Shown here piece by piece: positions 34,540 to 45,870 of a stretch of DNA of 64,000 nt. The translations under genes were made by a program, and so were the position numbers. Numbering within the stretch: the first letter of the stretch is position 1; every line of letters starts with the position of its first letter. Source of the stretch: Marvania coccoides (taxonomy: Eukaryota; Chlorophyta; Trebouxiophyceae; Chlorellales; Chlorellaceae); assembly GCA_963854735.1 (NCBI GenBank), contig OY978109.1, positions 558,001 to 622,000 of the forward strand. The letters are read 5' to 3'. The notes below the pieces were generated by a model. That model saw only the letters and a list, made by a program, of their open reading frames with translations. It was not told the origin of the DNA and made no database searches.

Positions 34540-36181
34540 ATGCGGGCTGGAGGAGCCAACAAGCGGAGATCGCCATTAGCAGGGGTTTCGCTCACTTCCA
34601 TCGCCATTCTTTTTTACTTTGCCTGGCAGAGTGGTAGCGCCCCGCCGCCGCCGGCAAGTTCTTTATTTTATTTTTATGACAAATCAGAAACCGATCCGCC
34701 TGGGCGAGACTGGCTGCATGACGGCAATGGTTTCACAGCCACTGGCCTTAATTTTCTCTTCCAATCTCAATTATTTTCCTCCGAAGTACCTCTTCCCCCA
34801 AATGCAAAGTAGTCAAAATGCAAAGCTAATAGCTCAGCTTCGAATCTCTGCAGGAGGAGAACCCTTACCTTGCAGCTGCGTCTTGGATCATCCCTAAGAA
34901 GGCCCCCACCGTGCAACGCTCCGCCCAGCAGGCGCTGCAGCAATTTTGCAAAACAGCATTTCGTAGCCGCACCAGCCCTCCCTCCAGCGTGTACGTTGAC
35001 TGGAAGCCCAGCTCTGGCAGCAATCTGGCCGACATGGAGCTGCGCCTGAAAGGCAAAGAGCCTCCCAAGGACGGCAGCATAGGTTCTCTCATGAGAATCG
35101 ATGGCATAAAATCGCCAGAAAACACGACCGGCGCTTACTCGATCTATGCATTTGAGCCCCAGACGGGGGCGGCCATAGACTGGGTGAGCAATGATTTGAT
35201 TAAGAACAAGGCGTGGGAGCTGCCCTCCATTGCGGAGCACATTAAGCAGTTGGACAAATTTGCAGAGGTAAGAAAAAGGGAAATCTTGTTCGTTTCGGAC
35301 GCTGCAATGTGCCTGAGGGAAAACGCCAGTCGGTATATTTCACATGAGCGTTTGAATTCTAATATAGTTGTTTATATGCGTTTTCCAGGAGAGGGGGCTG
35401 TCCCGCTCTGATGTATATTTTGTGGACATTGGGGCCAACATTGGGACCTTCACGCTCGCTATGGCAGCGGCAGGCTTCAAGGTGATTGCCATCGAAGCCA
35501 TGAGCATCAACCAGTTCGCTCTGAGCATGTCGCTGTGCGCAAACTTGGGCATGGCTGAATCAGTGACTCTGCTGTCACTGGCGCTCAGCAAAGAGCCGGC
35601 CAAGTGCACGGTGTTCTCCATCCAGACGAACGTGTTGGATGGCACGATTCGGTGCGATAAAGAGGGGAAGAAGCTGCTTCAAGACAGCGGGTACGTGCTT
35701 TGTTTTTCTATTACTATTATTAGTACATATTTATAGTATGCAGAGAAGAAACAACATCTTTATCTTTTGGTGGATTGCTGATGATTTGCACTCATAACCC
35801 TCCTTTCTCAGGTCGGTGAAGCGGCAAGAAGTTGACGTCTTCCGGCTGGATGACGTGCTGAAAGAGATGATGCCAGGACTCAAGGGCCGCGTGGGCAGCT
35901 TAAAAATAGATACAGAAGGTTTGGAGCCGTGGGTCGCTGAAGGCGCCACCAAATTTTTCACCGCCATCAAACCTCCGTTTGTTCAGACCGAGGTGTCTGA
36001 CTTGATGACGGTGCAGGCGACAAAGGTGACCACCGCGCAGCTGCTGAGAAAGTTCTGGGGGTGGGGGTACACGCAGATGAGGGCGTTCGATAAAGAAAGG
36101 TGGCTGAAACCCGAAGAGGTTTCTGCGCCCAATCCCACGGAGCTGTTTTTGTATTTAAACCCTAAATCTCAAAAATCGTGA
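34540..36181 (+). CDS. FkbM-family methyltransferase 2 (membrane-anchored)
   Basis: Paralogue of FkbM gene 1, 399 aa, predicted SAM-dependent O-methyltransferase. Exons 34540-34653, 34854-35267, 35389-35690 and 35812-36181. Intron 1 is GC-AG (CCG|GCAAGT ... CAG|GAG) in phase 0; without it the first exon runs into a stop. Introns 2 and 3 sit at the same places and phases as in gene 1, whereas gene 1's fourth intron is absent here. Residues ~17-29 (SLTSIAILFYFAW) are the single membrane segment. Shared landmarks: NPYLAAASWIIPKKAPTVQR, YVDWKPSSGSNLADMEL, VDIGANIGTFTLAMAAAG, VIAIEAMSINQFALSMSLC and VGSLKIDTEGLEPWVAEGA. Acceptor unknown; membership in a glycan-modifying set is inferred from neighbours and topology. 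Confidence 0.87.
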
Positions 36182-36405
36182 TCAGTATCCATTTCTAACG
36201 TATTCTTTAAGAAATAACTGAAGGCAGGAAAGTGTCTCCGAGGAAGGAGCGGGCCGGCATGGCAGAGAAGAAAGAATTCCCACTTGGCAGTCACATAACA
36301 CGGTGCATGGGCATTCCTATCCACTCAACCCAACTGCCCGCCAACGTTTTTTCTTAAAAATAAATACGTCCAATTTTTTGTTTTTTTAATAAATTGAAAA
36401 AAAAA

Positions 36406-37338
36406 TCAGCATTTTAAAAGCGGCGTCACGTCAGCCTGCCCCCGCCACTTTGTCATTTCGTCCCAATGCGAGTCTAATCGCTTCGGGTACCACGGCATGG
36501 CTGTGGGCTGCCCTCTAGGCACATACAGCGAGTCCACCGCAAGCTGCGCATACTTCACAAATCCGCTCTTAATCGTCAAAATGTAGTCAAGTTCACGAGC
36601 TGGCAGCCAAAAGTCTTCGATGAGCAGCGCGTGCACGGAGATTTGAGAGAAATCTATGCTGGTGAGCACCGGAATTTCGTGGCCTTCAATGTCTAGCGAC
36701 CAAAAATCTATGCTGCTGCGCCCCTCGCCAGCCAGAATCGATTTCAACGTTTCACACTGCAGCCCGCCGGAACTGGAGGCGCTGTCCGCCTTAATTACCG
36801 CGCTCGCGCGCTGGCCACTGCCCGACATGGCTGCTGTGCCAGCGGAGGAAGCGAGGCATTTCTTAACGAGCGTGCAAGAACGATTTGTTTCTATGCCACG
36901 ATGATACATCTCCTGGGGCTCCACGCACACCCCTTCCCAACCTAGACACTTGTCGAAAAAGAAAGTATTGCTGTCGGTCTCGGCTTCGTTCGCACCGCTG
37001 TCAACGTAAAACCCTTTCTTGCCCGACATCGGCCAATACTTGAAAAGGTTGAAGAATACAAACATGTCCTGCCCCCACTGGGCCTTGCCTACGGTCTGCA
37101 AAAGAGCGGTTTTGCAAAACTGTGTGTACGCGGGGTCAGCCGCTTTGAAAGATTTCAGCCATTGAGAATATTGGCGTTCTAATGAGGCGTCGCCGCCCTT
37201 TTCATCAAAATCAGGGATGGATGGTCGCGAAACTGCGTTTTTTGAAGACCAGCCCAGAGCAAAAGATACGGCAATGGCGAACGCAACGTACAGAGAGATT
37301 TTGTCGTCCAAAGGAAGGGGGAAAGGGCGCTTGGCCAT
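36406..37338 (-). CDS. FkbM-type methyltransferase 3 (membrane-anchored)
   Basis: Intronless 310-aa protein, convergent with FkbM gene 2. N terminus MAKRPFPLPLDDK then a hydrophobic segment (ISLYVAFAIAVSFALGW, residues ~14-30), so type II topology again. Core: WGQDMFVFFNLF, KKGFYVDSGANEAETDSNTF (SAM motif I), LGWEGVCVEPQEMYH, RSCTLVKKCLAS, and DFWSLDIEGHEIPVLTSIDF, the typical FkbM late motif. It differs strongly from genes 1 and 2 and looks like the common eukaryotic/bacterial FkbM (Methyltransf_21) type. An in-frame ATG 32 codons upstream (37434) is possible, but the chosen start gives the same tail-anchor pattern as the neighbours. Confidence 0.87.
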   Translation of the reverse strand: MAKRPFPLPLDDKISLYVAFAIAVSFALGWSSKNAVSRPSIPDFDEKGGDASLERQYSQWLKSFKAADPAYTQFCKTALLQTVGKAQWGQDMFVFFNLFKYWPMSGKKGFYVDSGANEAETDSNTFFFDKCLGWEGVCVEPQEMYHRGIETNRSCTLVKKCLASSAGTAAMSGSGQRASAVIKADSASSSGGLQCETLKSILAGEGRSSIDFWSLDIEGHEIPVLTSIDFSQISVHALLIEDFWLPARELDYILTIKSGFVKYAQLAVDSLYVPRGQPTAMPWYPKRLDSHWDEMTKWRGQADVTPLLKC

Positions 37339-38336
37339 TGCTGACGGTGGCCACCGTGGGAGGGGAAAAGAATGAAAAATTTGGCCTGTAGCCCAGACTG
37401 CGTGCGTGCTTCTGTAGCAGGCGTTAAATATCAATCAAAAATGGACCTGATGCGCTACTTTGCATACAATTCGAACAATAAAAAGCGAGAGATTTTTGTT
37501 TTTTTTCAAGATTCGAATTTAAAAAACAAATAATTCACGCGCTAATCTCCGCCCTACATATACGGACCTTATGTAGATGATATTTAATGAAAAAACAAAA
37601 CGATGAAATTGAAAATAATGCAAGGTGTTTGGCAAATATCGTATTGCTGCTGTGGCAGCCTTTTTACTCTTAGTCACATGACAACAATTCGTATTGCAAG
37701 GCTGGCAAGGAAAGCCCCAGCTAGTGGGCCCCAGCTGGCGGGGCCTCCCGCTGTCTTCCCCGCAGCCCCTGGTAGAAAAAGTTGCGCCGCCACAATCCTG
37801 CGCTGTCTTCCCACAGCAGCATAGGGCAGGGCAGCTTCTCAGAAGTCCTTCCCTTGAAACGATTCTTCCCGACGTTTACCCAGTTTATTTAATTGGGTAC
37901 TTTTCGACTACTTTTTGCTCTCTGAAACTATCCCAGTAGTCAATACTCCGGGGGAAACCCCAATATTTACCCAAAATCTATCCAACATCTACTCTATTTC
38001 TTTCTTTCTTTGGGTTCAAAGTAATCTGCTACTTCCATTTTTCGACCATGTTTAATCGAGTGCTATTGGGACCTTCCTTGCTTGTGCAGGGCGAGATACG
38101 TTTTCAGGAGAGCATTCGTGAATAAGGGTGCGCATCACGACATGACGCGCCACCAGGCCCCCCTTGACCTTTGCCACACTGGATTTGATTTGTCCGGCCA
38201 CTCCGCAGCTCACAGCGTCCCCATCCAACCTTTTATTGAAAGAAAAACGGCATGGCACACGAGCAAATTAACACGAACCAATTTAAAATAATAGGAAAAA
38301 GAACTGAATAAATAAATAGAATCAGCAGCCCTTCTC
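37339..38336. other. gene-free stretch between FkbM gene 3 and GH125
   Basis: Promoter of FkbM gene 3 and 3' UTR of the GH125 gene. No convincing coding region or RNA gene. Confidence 0.55.
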
Positions 38337-40844
38337 TCAACTAAACTGCCTTTCTCGCTGCGCCAGGGCAGGCGCTTCATGGGCAATCAGCGCTTCCAAG
38401 TTCTCAAAGTACAGAGCGTCCCCAAACCCAGACAAGTCGCTCTCTTTGCGCGCCCTTCCAGCCGCGGTTTTCCCCCTACCGGCCCTCTTTTCCCGCGCGA
38501 GAATGTCCTCCAGCCGATGGACCTCCGCTTCGGCCGCGCAATCCACGCCCAGCGCTGCCTCAACCGCCACAACCGACATCGCATTGGCCCACTCGAAAAG
38601 CGGACGCGTGCAGGACGTCGGGTCGTCAGTGGACACGCTCTCGTGCATCAGTCCATCCCCGCACTGCATTTTCAACAACTGCCGCAGCACCTTGGCCCGC
38701 TCAGCTGCGCCTTCCGAGGTCAAGACCTGCACCATCGACGCCAGGGGCCATACCGAGCCATTTGGGGTGTGTGGAGACCCCACCCCTTCGATTCCGCTCC
38801 CTTTAAAGTACCATTTATTGTACTTTGGGCTCAAAAGTCGACTTCTCGTGGCGGCATAAATTTCCCGATCCCACCCATCCCACCCCAACAACGGAATGGA
38901 CAGCAGTGACGGCACGTTGGCGTCGTCAAAGTCGGTTAAGTTGCCCCCCAGGCCGTCGACTTCGTACGCGTAGATTTTGACCCCTGGCTGTATTTCCACT
39001 ACCCCCCATGTTTTGATCCCGGCCTCGATGTCGCGTAATAGTGACGTAGCCTGGTCGGCCAGTTCTCGAGACCGCCAGATCCGCTCGTTCATTGCCAGCA
39101 CCCGCTGCAGCGCCCCTGCGAAGCGGGAGGGCAGGAAGAAAGAAAAGAAAAGAATGTGAGTTGAGAGTGCAGCAACTCCTTTATAGCTAAAACTTCAACC
39201 CCCCCTTTTCCACAGGGGCAATTTATTGCCCCTTCAGTCATCCCCCTTGGGGTCTTTGTTTTGTTTTGTTTTGTTTATGTAGCGGAATGGAACGAAATGA
39301 AAATGAAAAGGGGCTGTACAAAGAGCGTACAAAGACAAAATATATACATTTAGATAAGTACCTGCGGCGTAGATGTTGCTGGGAATGGAGTACCCGAACT
39401 TATTGGCATCGTCTGAGGGGCGAAACCCAGACCACGACATGCCAGTGTACCCTGTATGGGACGAAGAAGAAAGAAAGAAAGGAAGAACGAAATTGGAATG
39501 AAAATATCTTGAGGAAATACGCTGCCAAGCATCAACTTCTTCATTTACAGCCCTTTATAAATAATGCTGTTTCATTCCAAAAAAACTGCTCACCTGTCTT
39601 GGCCCCCAGGCCCTGCCGCGGCAGCTCAGAGTAGCGGTACAGAGAGCGCTGCTCGTGGCGCTGCTCCACCTCCCAGGTCTCCACCATCAAAGAAACCGCC
39701 TCAAAAACCAGCGGGTCGCCCAGTAACGTCTCTGGCGAGTAAACCCCGGAAGCGTAGTAATTGTACAAGAAATTGATAAAGTACGCCCCAGAATCGAGTT
39801 CATAGTTGCGGGAAGCCACCCAGCCGCCCCGCCCGATGGCACTTTCGCTGGGCGGCACGGACGAGGCAGCCCGCCATTTACAGTAGAAAGAATTGGCGTA
39901 GGGGTCTTGCAGGATGAAGAAAGCCTGCGTAATGAGCAGTGATTTAGAATGGGAGGCAAAAATTTGCGTTCAACTTGAGAATTTATTCCAACATCGTTCT
40001 TTTTTTCACGCTCCTTGGCTCTGCAACACTCTCCCTCAAGGGCAGGTTGAGTTGATTTAGATTTTGTGGCACTGTGCGTTCAAATCAAGAATAGTTGCTA
40101 ATTCTGGATAGGTCTTTCTTTCTTATTTTTAGCTCACCTGAGTTTTGGCGGTCCCCTCCAGCACACGCCGCAGCGCGCGATGGCGGCGCATCCTCGGGAA
40201 ATATATAGACATCTGGACCGCTGAGTCGCGAATCCACATGTCTGGGATGTCCCCCGTTGCCTACAATCAATAAATTAAAAAAAATATATATGAAAAAAAA
40301 AAATATTCATATTTTGCGTAATGTGGCCAATTAGATTCACATTACCATCACCCCAAAATATGCTGTAATCACCAAAATGCCAAACAAGTTTTGTTTCCAT
40401 TGCCCAAACTATCAATAAAACGACCTTCCTTCTCAGCGTACTCACCACGAAAGTCCAGTCCGCCAGACCGTGTGCCGACACTGTGTGGGTCAGCGAATGA
40501 TAGAGCGTGCGCCCGCACAGCTGCTTCAGCTCCTCAACCTCCTTCTCTGGTATCAACGAACGCACCTCCTGCATCAGCTGCTGGCTGGCAGGGCTTCTGT
40601 CGTACCCGCCTGCCCAAATCTCTGCCAGGTACGGCAAAGCTGCGCTGCCGGCCGTAGAATACAGCGTGGGCTGTTGCCGAGGGTAGTCGGCGGTGTTTTC
40701 GGTGGCTGGGAGGGTCTCTGCCTCTACTGGGGGAGACATTTGGTGGAGAAGGAGCGTCGTGAACAGCACCGTTGAAAAAATGAAGGAACCGCCCAACACG
40801 ATCGATGCCCGCTTTGAACGGGCCTGGGCCCTGCCATCTAGCAT
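38337..40844 (-). CDS. GH125 exo-alpha-1,6-mannosidase (membrane-anchored)
   Basis: Metal-independent inverting exo-alpha-1,6-mannosidase of family GH125 (older DUF1237), 573 aa. Exons 40844-40446, 40260-40138, 39924-39594, 39451-39362 and 39115-38337, GT-AG, all phases match. Residues ~13-33 (ASIVLGGSFIFSTVLFTTLL) form the single membrane anchor. Family landmarks in order: ATGDIPDMWIRDSAVQMSIY, LQDPYANSFYCKW, RNYELDSGAYFINFLYNYY, YTGMSWSGFRPSDDANKFGY, IPSNIYAAG, DFDDANVPSLLSIPLLGWD and GIEGVGSPHTPNGSVWPLA. These cover the substrate-binding and catalytic acid regions of known GH125 structures. GH125 and GH92 are partners in bacterial alpha-mannan loci; finding both close together in an alga is unusual. 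Confidence 0.93.
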
Positions 40845-41179
40845 TATCGGGTTTTCATGTCATCGTCGTCAGGGAACCAAGTGCGTTTGACGAAGGAAAA
40901 ACTAATCTAAACTTTTGAAAATTATATGGTGTCAACTGCTGCTGCGTCCTCAGCGAGCGATATGGTCGACCTGAAATTCATTTTAAAACGTAAGAAAAAT
41001 GCTGTCAAGTAGAAATGAAGGCGAGACTCGCACTCATTTCAAGAGGTGTACGATGAGGAAAAAAATGGGACGAGCGACGCAAAATGCACGTTTATTGACA
41101 GTTTGTTTATTTTTACGCTTTTGTGGCAACCCAATGTCATTTGCAGCCGCATGGTTGAGTCGAGCCTTTCAAAAATCAC
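40845..41179. other. divergent promoter region, GH125 / DUF268 gene
   Basis: 335 bp between two divergent start codons, so it may drive both genes. No clear element is seen. Confidence 0.5.
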
Positions 41180-42533
41180 ATGAGGATAAATTTTGAATCG
41201 AAAAATGAAATGAAAATCCATCGTTCAGATCCCCAGTTTTCCGTCTTTTTAGAGAACGCGAAGCGGCAAAATGCGGCCTTTTGGATCAAAGTCGTGGCAG
41301 CGGCGTTCCTAGTGTCGTTGTTCTATCTTGCCGCTTCGCCGCGCCCTGCAGCTGTTCTTGGGATCTCCTCCAGCAGCAGGGCCACCAGTGCAGGCACAAT
41401 AGAGGCCACCACATGTCACTACTACCCTATCGCTGTCACCGATAAAGGCGTGAAGAAAATGAAGATTCCCGCCGCTTCGCCAATTTCGCCCATTCGCGCT
41501 TGGATGAAGCCCGAGGCCGCCCGCTTTGGCCCCGCCGTGCCTGATATCCCTGCGGTGCTTGTAGACAGGTTCACCCTGAACGGCACCGTTAAAATGTCGC
41601 AGAGGTTTTTTGACAATGCCTATTTGGGAGGTATTGTAAAACATTTGGCAGTTTTTTTTAGTGTTGCTTTTTGACAGGGGAGACAAATATTGCTAGTGAA
41701 CACCGCTTGAAATAGAAGGACCCCTATAGCTCTTCAATATAAACAAATTGAAACTAGCAAAAATATCTTTCCATGTTGTTTCAGGCAAGGCCATAGTAGC
41801 TGACTGGACGGTGAAGATGGTGGACGATCTGCGCAAGCGCGTCAAAGCGCGAGATACTTTCACCTACGACACAACCCCCCTTTACCTCGCATTCGACGCC
41901 AACAGCTCAGCTTTAGTGAAAGGCAAACGGGGGCTGGTCATCGGCAGCGAGAGCCCCTGGCTGGAGGCCATGCTGCTGGAGTACGGCGCAGCGCACATTA
42001 CGACCCTGGAATTCGGAGAAATTAACAGCCAGCACCCTCAGATCGACACCATGACCCCTCAAGACTTCACCGAGCGCTTTTTAACCGGCGGGCTTCCAGC
42101 CTTTGACTTCGCGGTGTCCTACTCCAGCCTGGAGCACGATGGGATGGGGCGGTACGGCGACGTGCTCAATCCTGAGGGCGACCTTCAGTCTATGGCGAGA
42201 ATAATGTACCTTGTGAAGCCAGGGGGCGCTGTTTTCATCGGAGTGCCGTGCTGCCACGATAAGCTGGAGTGGAACGCGCACCGAATATACGGGCCCAAGC
42301 GGCTGCCCATGTTGATGGCGGGGTACCACTTGGTTGCCGTGCATCCAGCGAAAGTTGAGTTGGGCAACGATGAGAACGACGCCACTTGCATTGGGTGCTT
42401 CCAGCCGATGTGGGTGCTGCAGAACCGCCTGGGGTGCGAACAGTACCCCAAGCATGGAATATTTGAAAAGAAACCGCAGATTCTTCTACCAAAAAAACAC
42501 GGCATTCTAAGGAATTATTCTAGAGTCAAGTAG
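41180..42533 (+). CDS. DUF268 methyltransferase-like protein (membrane-anchored)
   Basis: Two exons, 41180-41630 and 41785-42533 (phase 1, GT-AG), 399 aa. A second ATG at 41210 would shorten it by ten residues. N-terminal basic tail and hydrophobic segment (FWIKVVAAAFLVSLFYLAA, residues ~35-53) give type II topology. The C-terminal ~230 residues match DUF268, a methyltransferase-like fold: GLVIGSESPWLEAMLLEYGA, ITTLEFGEI, FDFAVSYSSLEHDGMGRYGD, LNPEGDLQSMARIMYLVKPG, VFIGVPCCHDKLEWNAHRIY and GPKRLPMLMAGY. The glycine-rich SAM loop is partly degenerate (VIGSESPW). No activity is established for the family. Divergent from GH125 with a 335-bp shared upstream region. Confidence 0.85.
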
Positions 42534-42540
42534 AGAGGTG

Positions 42541-42626
42541 TTAAATTCTTAAATTCTTAAATTCTCAAATTCTCAAATTCTAAGAATTATTCTTAAATTC
42601 TTAAATTCTTAAATTCTTAAATTCTT
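42541..42626. repeat. 8-bp minisatellite (ttaaattc)n
   Basis: About ten imperfect copies of ttaaattc, some as tcaaattc, just after the DUF268 gene stop. Confidence 0.9.
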
Positions 42627-42841
42627 GAAATAGGTTTTAGGTAGTTGCCCATTTGAGTTTTCTTTATTAATTATTTCATATATTTATTTATTCGTGGGGT
42701 TGTTCAGTCAGTGGGATGCTGGTATGCTGCTCATGTGAGCACTAAGCGCGTATAATAATGGGCCTCGGTGAATATTTATTAATGATTATAATAATAATTA
42801 AATAAAAAATGTGGTAATTAAATGAAATAGTAGTGTACATA

Positions 42842-44239
42842 TCAAGACCCTCCTTCTTCCTCCGACTGCGCAAGCCCTTCATGCAGCATCCACATGCTCA
42901 AGCTTACCTCCAGCCCCGCCGCGTAGCGGTGAAAGCACAGCAGCAGCACCCGAATCTTCGCCTTTGCGTCCTCCTCCAGCCTGGAGAACAGTTGCGACAG
43001 GTCATGAGGTGAGCGTCGCCACACCGCCAGCAGCGCGTCTTCCAGGCCACGACAGGGCGAGGGAATCTTTGCCCACTTACGATACCCCGCTTCTGCCAGG
43101 GTGGGGCCAGCAGTAACCGGGATCGACTTGAAGCGCCACTCAAACGCCGCGCCCGCGTCCACCAGCACCGTGGCTGCAGCCAGATGGCCGTTCCTGGCGG
43201 CTTGAAACAGCGGCGTCATCCTCTGGTACCGATCCTTGCTGTTTTTGTTGGCCCCCGCCCGCAGCAGCACCATCACCGCGTCCGCGTGGCCCTCCTTGGC
43301 AGCGAGCGCCAGCGGCGTCACCCCGTCGACGTTTTTCTGGTCGACATCGCAGCCTTCAGCGGCAATTAAAATTTCGATGAATGCCGCGTGGCCTTCGCTC
43401 GCTGCACAGTGAAGGGCGGTGTAATCTCCGTCGGCCTTTGCGTTCACGTCCACCCCTGACGCTAGCAACGCTTTTGCCACCTCTGTGTGACCTCCGAGAG
43501 CGCAGACGTGCAGTGGACTCCAACCAGCAAGGGTTCTGGCGTTTTTTGCGACCCCGGCGCCCAACAGCACCTCAACCAACCCTCGGTTTCCGCGGTTTGC
43601 AGCGAAATGCAAGGGCGTGCGTCCGCCGGCGTCCCTGGCTTCCTTGTCGGCCCTCGCCGCCAGCAGTACTTGCACCACTGCTTCTTTTACACGCAGGCAG
43701 GCCAGATGGAGGGCGGTGCGGCCTCTGGAGTCTTCCGCTTCGATGTCAGCCCCTGCAAATAACGCGTAGATGTATAATTAATCTCGTAATAGCTGCAATG
43801 GAAAATATCAACCGGGTGGGTGTTTTTTTGTGTGCTTTCTTGCTGTTTTACCTGCCAACAAAAGTCGTTCTACGACGCCCGCGTGCCCTTTCAACGCAGA
43901 CACCAGCAGCGCGGTGCGCCCCTGCGCGTCTGCCGCCTCAACGTCAGCTTCTCCGGCACCCAATAAAACGTCAACAGTGAACTCATGACCCGCTTGAGCG
44001 GCCACAATCAGCGGAGTCTGGCCCCAGTCATCACTGACGTCCACGTCTGCCCCAACCTGCAGCAGGCGCGCCACAATTCCAGCGTAGCCAGCCTCTGCGG
44101 CGCAAAACAGCGCCTCCTCCGCTTCCTGGCCGGGGATCCCAGATCGCAGCAGCCTCTCCACTGCGTCCAGGTCTCCAGACTTGGAGGCAGCTTGGAGGGG
44201 GGTCAGGCTGCTGTCTTCTGGGTTCGTGGGGGGCTCCAT
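42842..44239 (-). CDS. ankyrin-repeat protein with family-specific C-terminal module
   Basis: Two exons, 44239-43852 and 43752-42842 (phase 1), 432 aa. Residues ~12-345 are about ten ankyrin repeats (for example GRTPLHFAANRGNRGLVEVL and DGVTPLALAAKEGHADAVMV), a protein-binding scaffold. The last ~85 residues form a module found in every ankyrin gene here: GPTLAEAGYRKWAKIPSPCR, GLEDALLAVWRRSPHDLSQL and FSRLEEDAKAKIRVLLLC. No signal or membrane segment is seen. An in-frame ATG 14 codons upstream (44281) exists; the later one begins the region that looks conserved (MEPPTNPED). Partner proteins cannot be inferred. Confidence 0.85.
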
Positions 44240-45261
44240 GCAGGTTGACAAATTTAGGAGTGACCGTGAAATTATAGTCAAGTCTGCATGAAGGCTAGAT
44301 GGGGGTGGTTGACCTGCAGAGTGAAGTAATGGGGAAATGGGTTGCTATTAGTATTAGCTAAAACAGCTAAAAGCTTTCGCTGGGAGACAATGTGATGCAC
44401 TTGCCTTGGTCATTGATTAGATGAAGAACTGGAAGAGTCCCAAAGTCAAGCTGGACGACGTCTAGTGCATGTTGTGAGCCTTGTTACGAATTTCATTGTC
44501 TCAAGACCAGTCACAGTTGGACGAATGTGCCGAAAAGGGAGCAGAAATCGAACAAATTGAAGCAGCCGCGGGGTTTTGAGCTTTTGGCGTGGTGGCGACG
44601 ATATGATTATTATTTATCAACAGTGAAAATTAGTTTCATGGTGATTTTCCTTGTGTTGCTGCGAAAAGTCGAGATGTCTTTTAAGTTTTGTTGCACAAGA
44701 GCCACAAGCTGCCTTAAGGCGCAATGAAAGGTTAAAACGAGGTCACAGCAGCGTTAATATATTTAAAATTTTATTGCAAATGCGTCTTATGGGCATATGC
44801 GGCTGAGCCTCAAGTTTAAAATTTTAAAATACCCTGATTTCAAACTCAGAACAGCCTCTGCAAGGCTTTATAAAAACGACTTGAATATGAACCTGAAAGT
44901 TATTTTAGCGGTTATCGCACTACGGTTGGTTGGTGCCCTGAAAGGGGTCGAAAGCTGCTGGCATCTGGCACTATAACCATCGACGCTGCCGGCCAACACC
45001 GCAAGCCCTTCAGCTCTGGCGCTGGCTGCAGACTGCTGGGCATTGCAGGCACTGAGACAATCACATGCCCTTAGAGAACCATCAAATATGTATTAGCGCA
45101 GTCATTTACGTTTCCGCTTTAACACGTGAATTTATTAATTCGCAAGGAAAATACAAACGCCCAACACGGTGTGACGAAGTACAGAAAATCCACATGAAAC
45201 CAACAATCTCCCTCCTTCATCTAACAATCGCTTGCCCCCAAATCTCCTACTCCAAACCAGC
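44240..45261. other. gene-free stretch
   Basis: Presumed promoter of the ankyrin gene and flanks of a broken gene. A short plus-strand stretch near 44955-45070 reads as a protein-like frame (TITIDAAGQHRKPFSSGAGC) that I cannot assign. Confidence 0.45.
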
Positions 45262-45703
45262 TCAGTTGTGCTGCTGGCCATGCAGCCGCTGCCGCAGGGT
45301 GGGCGGGAGGTTGGGAATGGCCAGCACCCCTCCTTCCCCCAGCCGACTCACCACGTCATCCCCCGCCCTGGACTTTGCGGTGCAGCTGGCGTCCTCTTTG
45401 TCGGCCCAGGCCAGCCATTTGACGCCCCTCATCGCGGCCTCCCTCTCCTCATCGTAAAAACCTCGTAGTTGGAGTGCCGGAAGTAAAAATCCTGCACATT
45501 CAGGGAGGAACAGAAATAAAGCGCGTGCAATAAAGCGTTGTAGAATTAAGGGAAGAAAACCAGAGTTTGCGGGCGGGCGGGTGGGGGCGGGGGGAAGGGG
45601 GCCAAGGTAAAAAGAGGGGGGAAACTCGCCATCTCATGCATAGTAGTGTTAGTCACGCATTCCAGGGACGGTGAACCGCACTGAATGCACTCCTCACACA
45701 GCC
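45262..45703 (-). pseudogene. broken gene fragment, unknown family
   Basis: The minus strand has protein-like pieces that do not join in one frame. Piece 1 (~45703-45630) reads LCEECIQCGSPSLECVTNTT then MHEM, a Cys-rich stretch. A possible GC-AG intron (GCGAGT donor at 45629, acceptor CAG at 45492) leads to DFYFRHSNYEVF. At the T run 45460-45456 the frame slips by one; beyond it the sequence reads YDEEREAAMRGVKWLAWADK and ends at a stop at 45262. One missing T would explain the break, so either a recent pseudogene or a sequencing error. I do not recognise the family and upstream exons are not clear. Confidence 0.35.
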
Positions 45704-45870
45704 GCGAATCGCTGGATTGTGGCGACCTGGATGGTGGAGAAGGCGTCGTTGTACTTCACGGAAGTTGGTTTAAATATTTGGAACTTGGGTACATGTTTAT
45801 TAATTGGGATTGTTACAGAGAATTAGTGAGTAAACTGAGTCCCCAACGGATGAGAATCGCAGCTTCAAGG

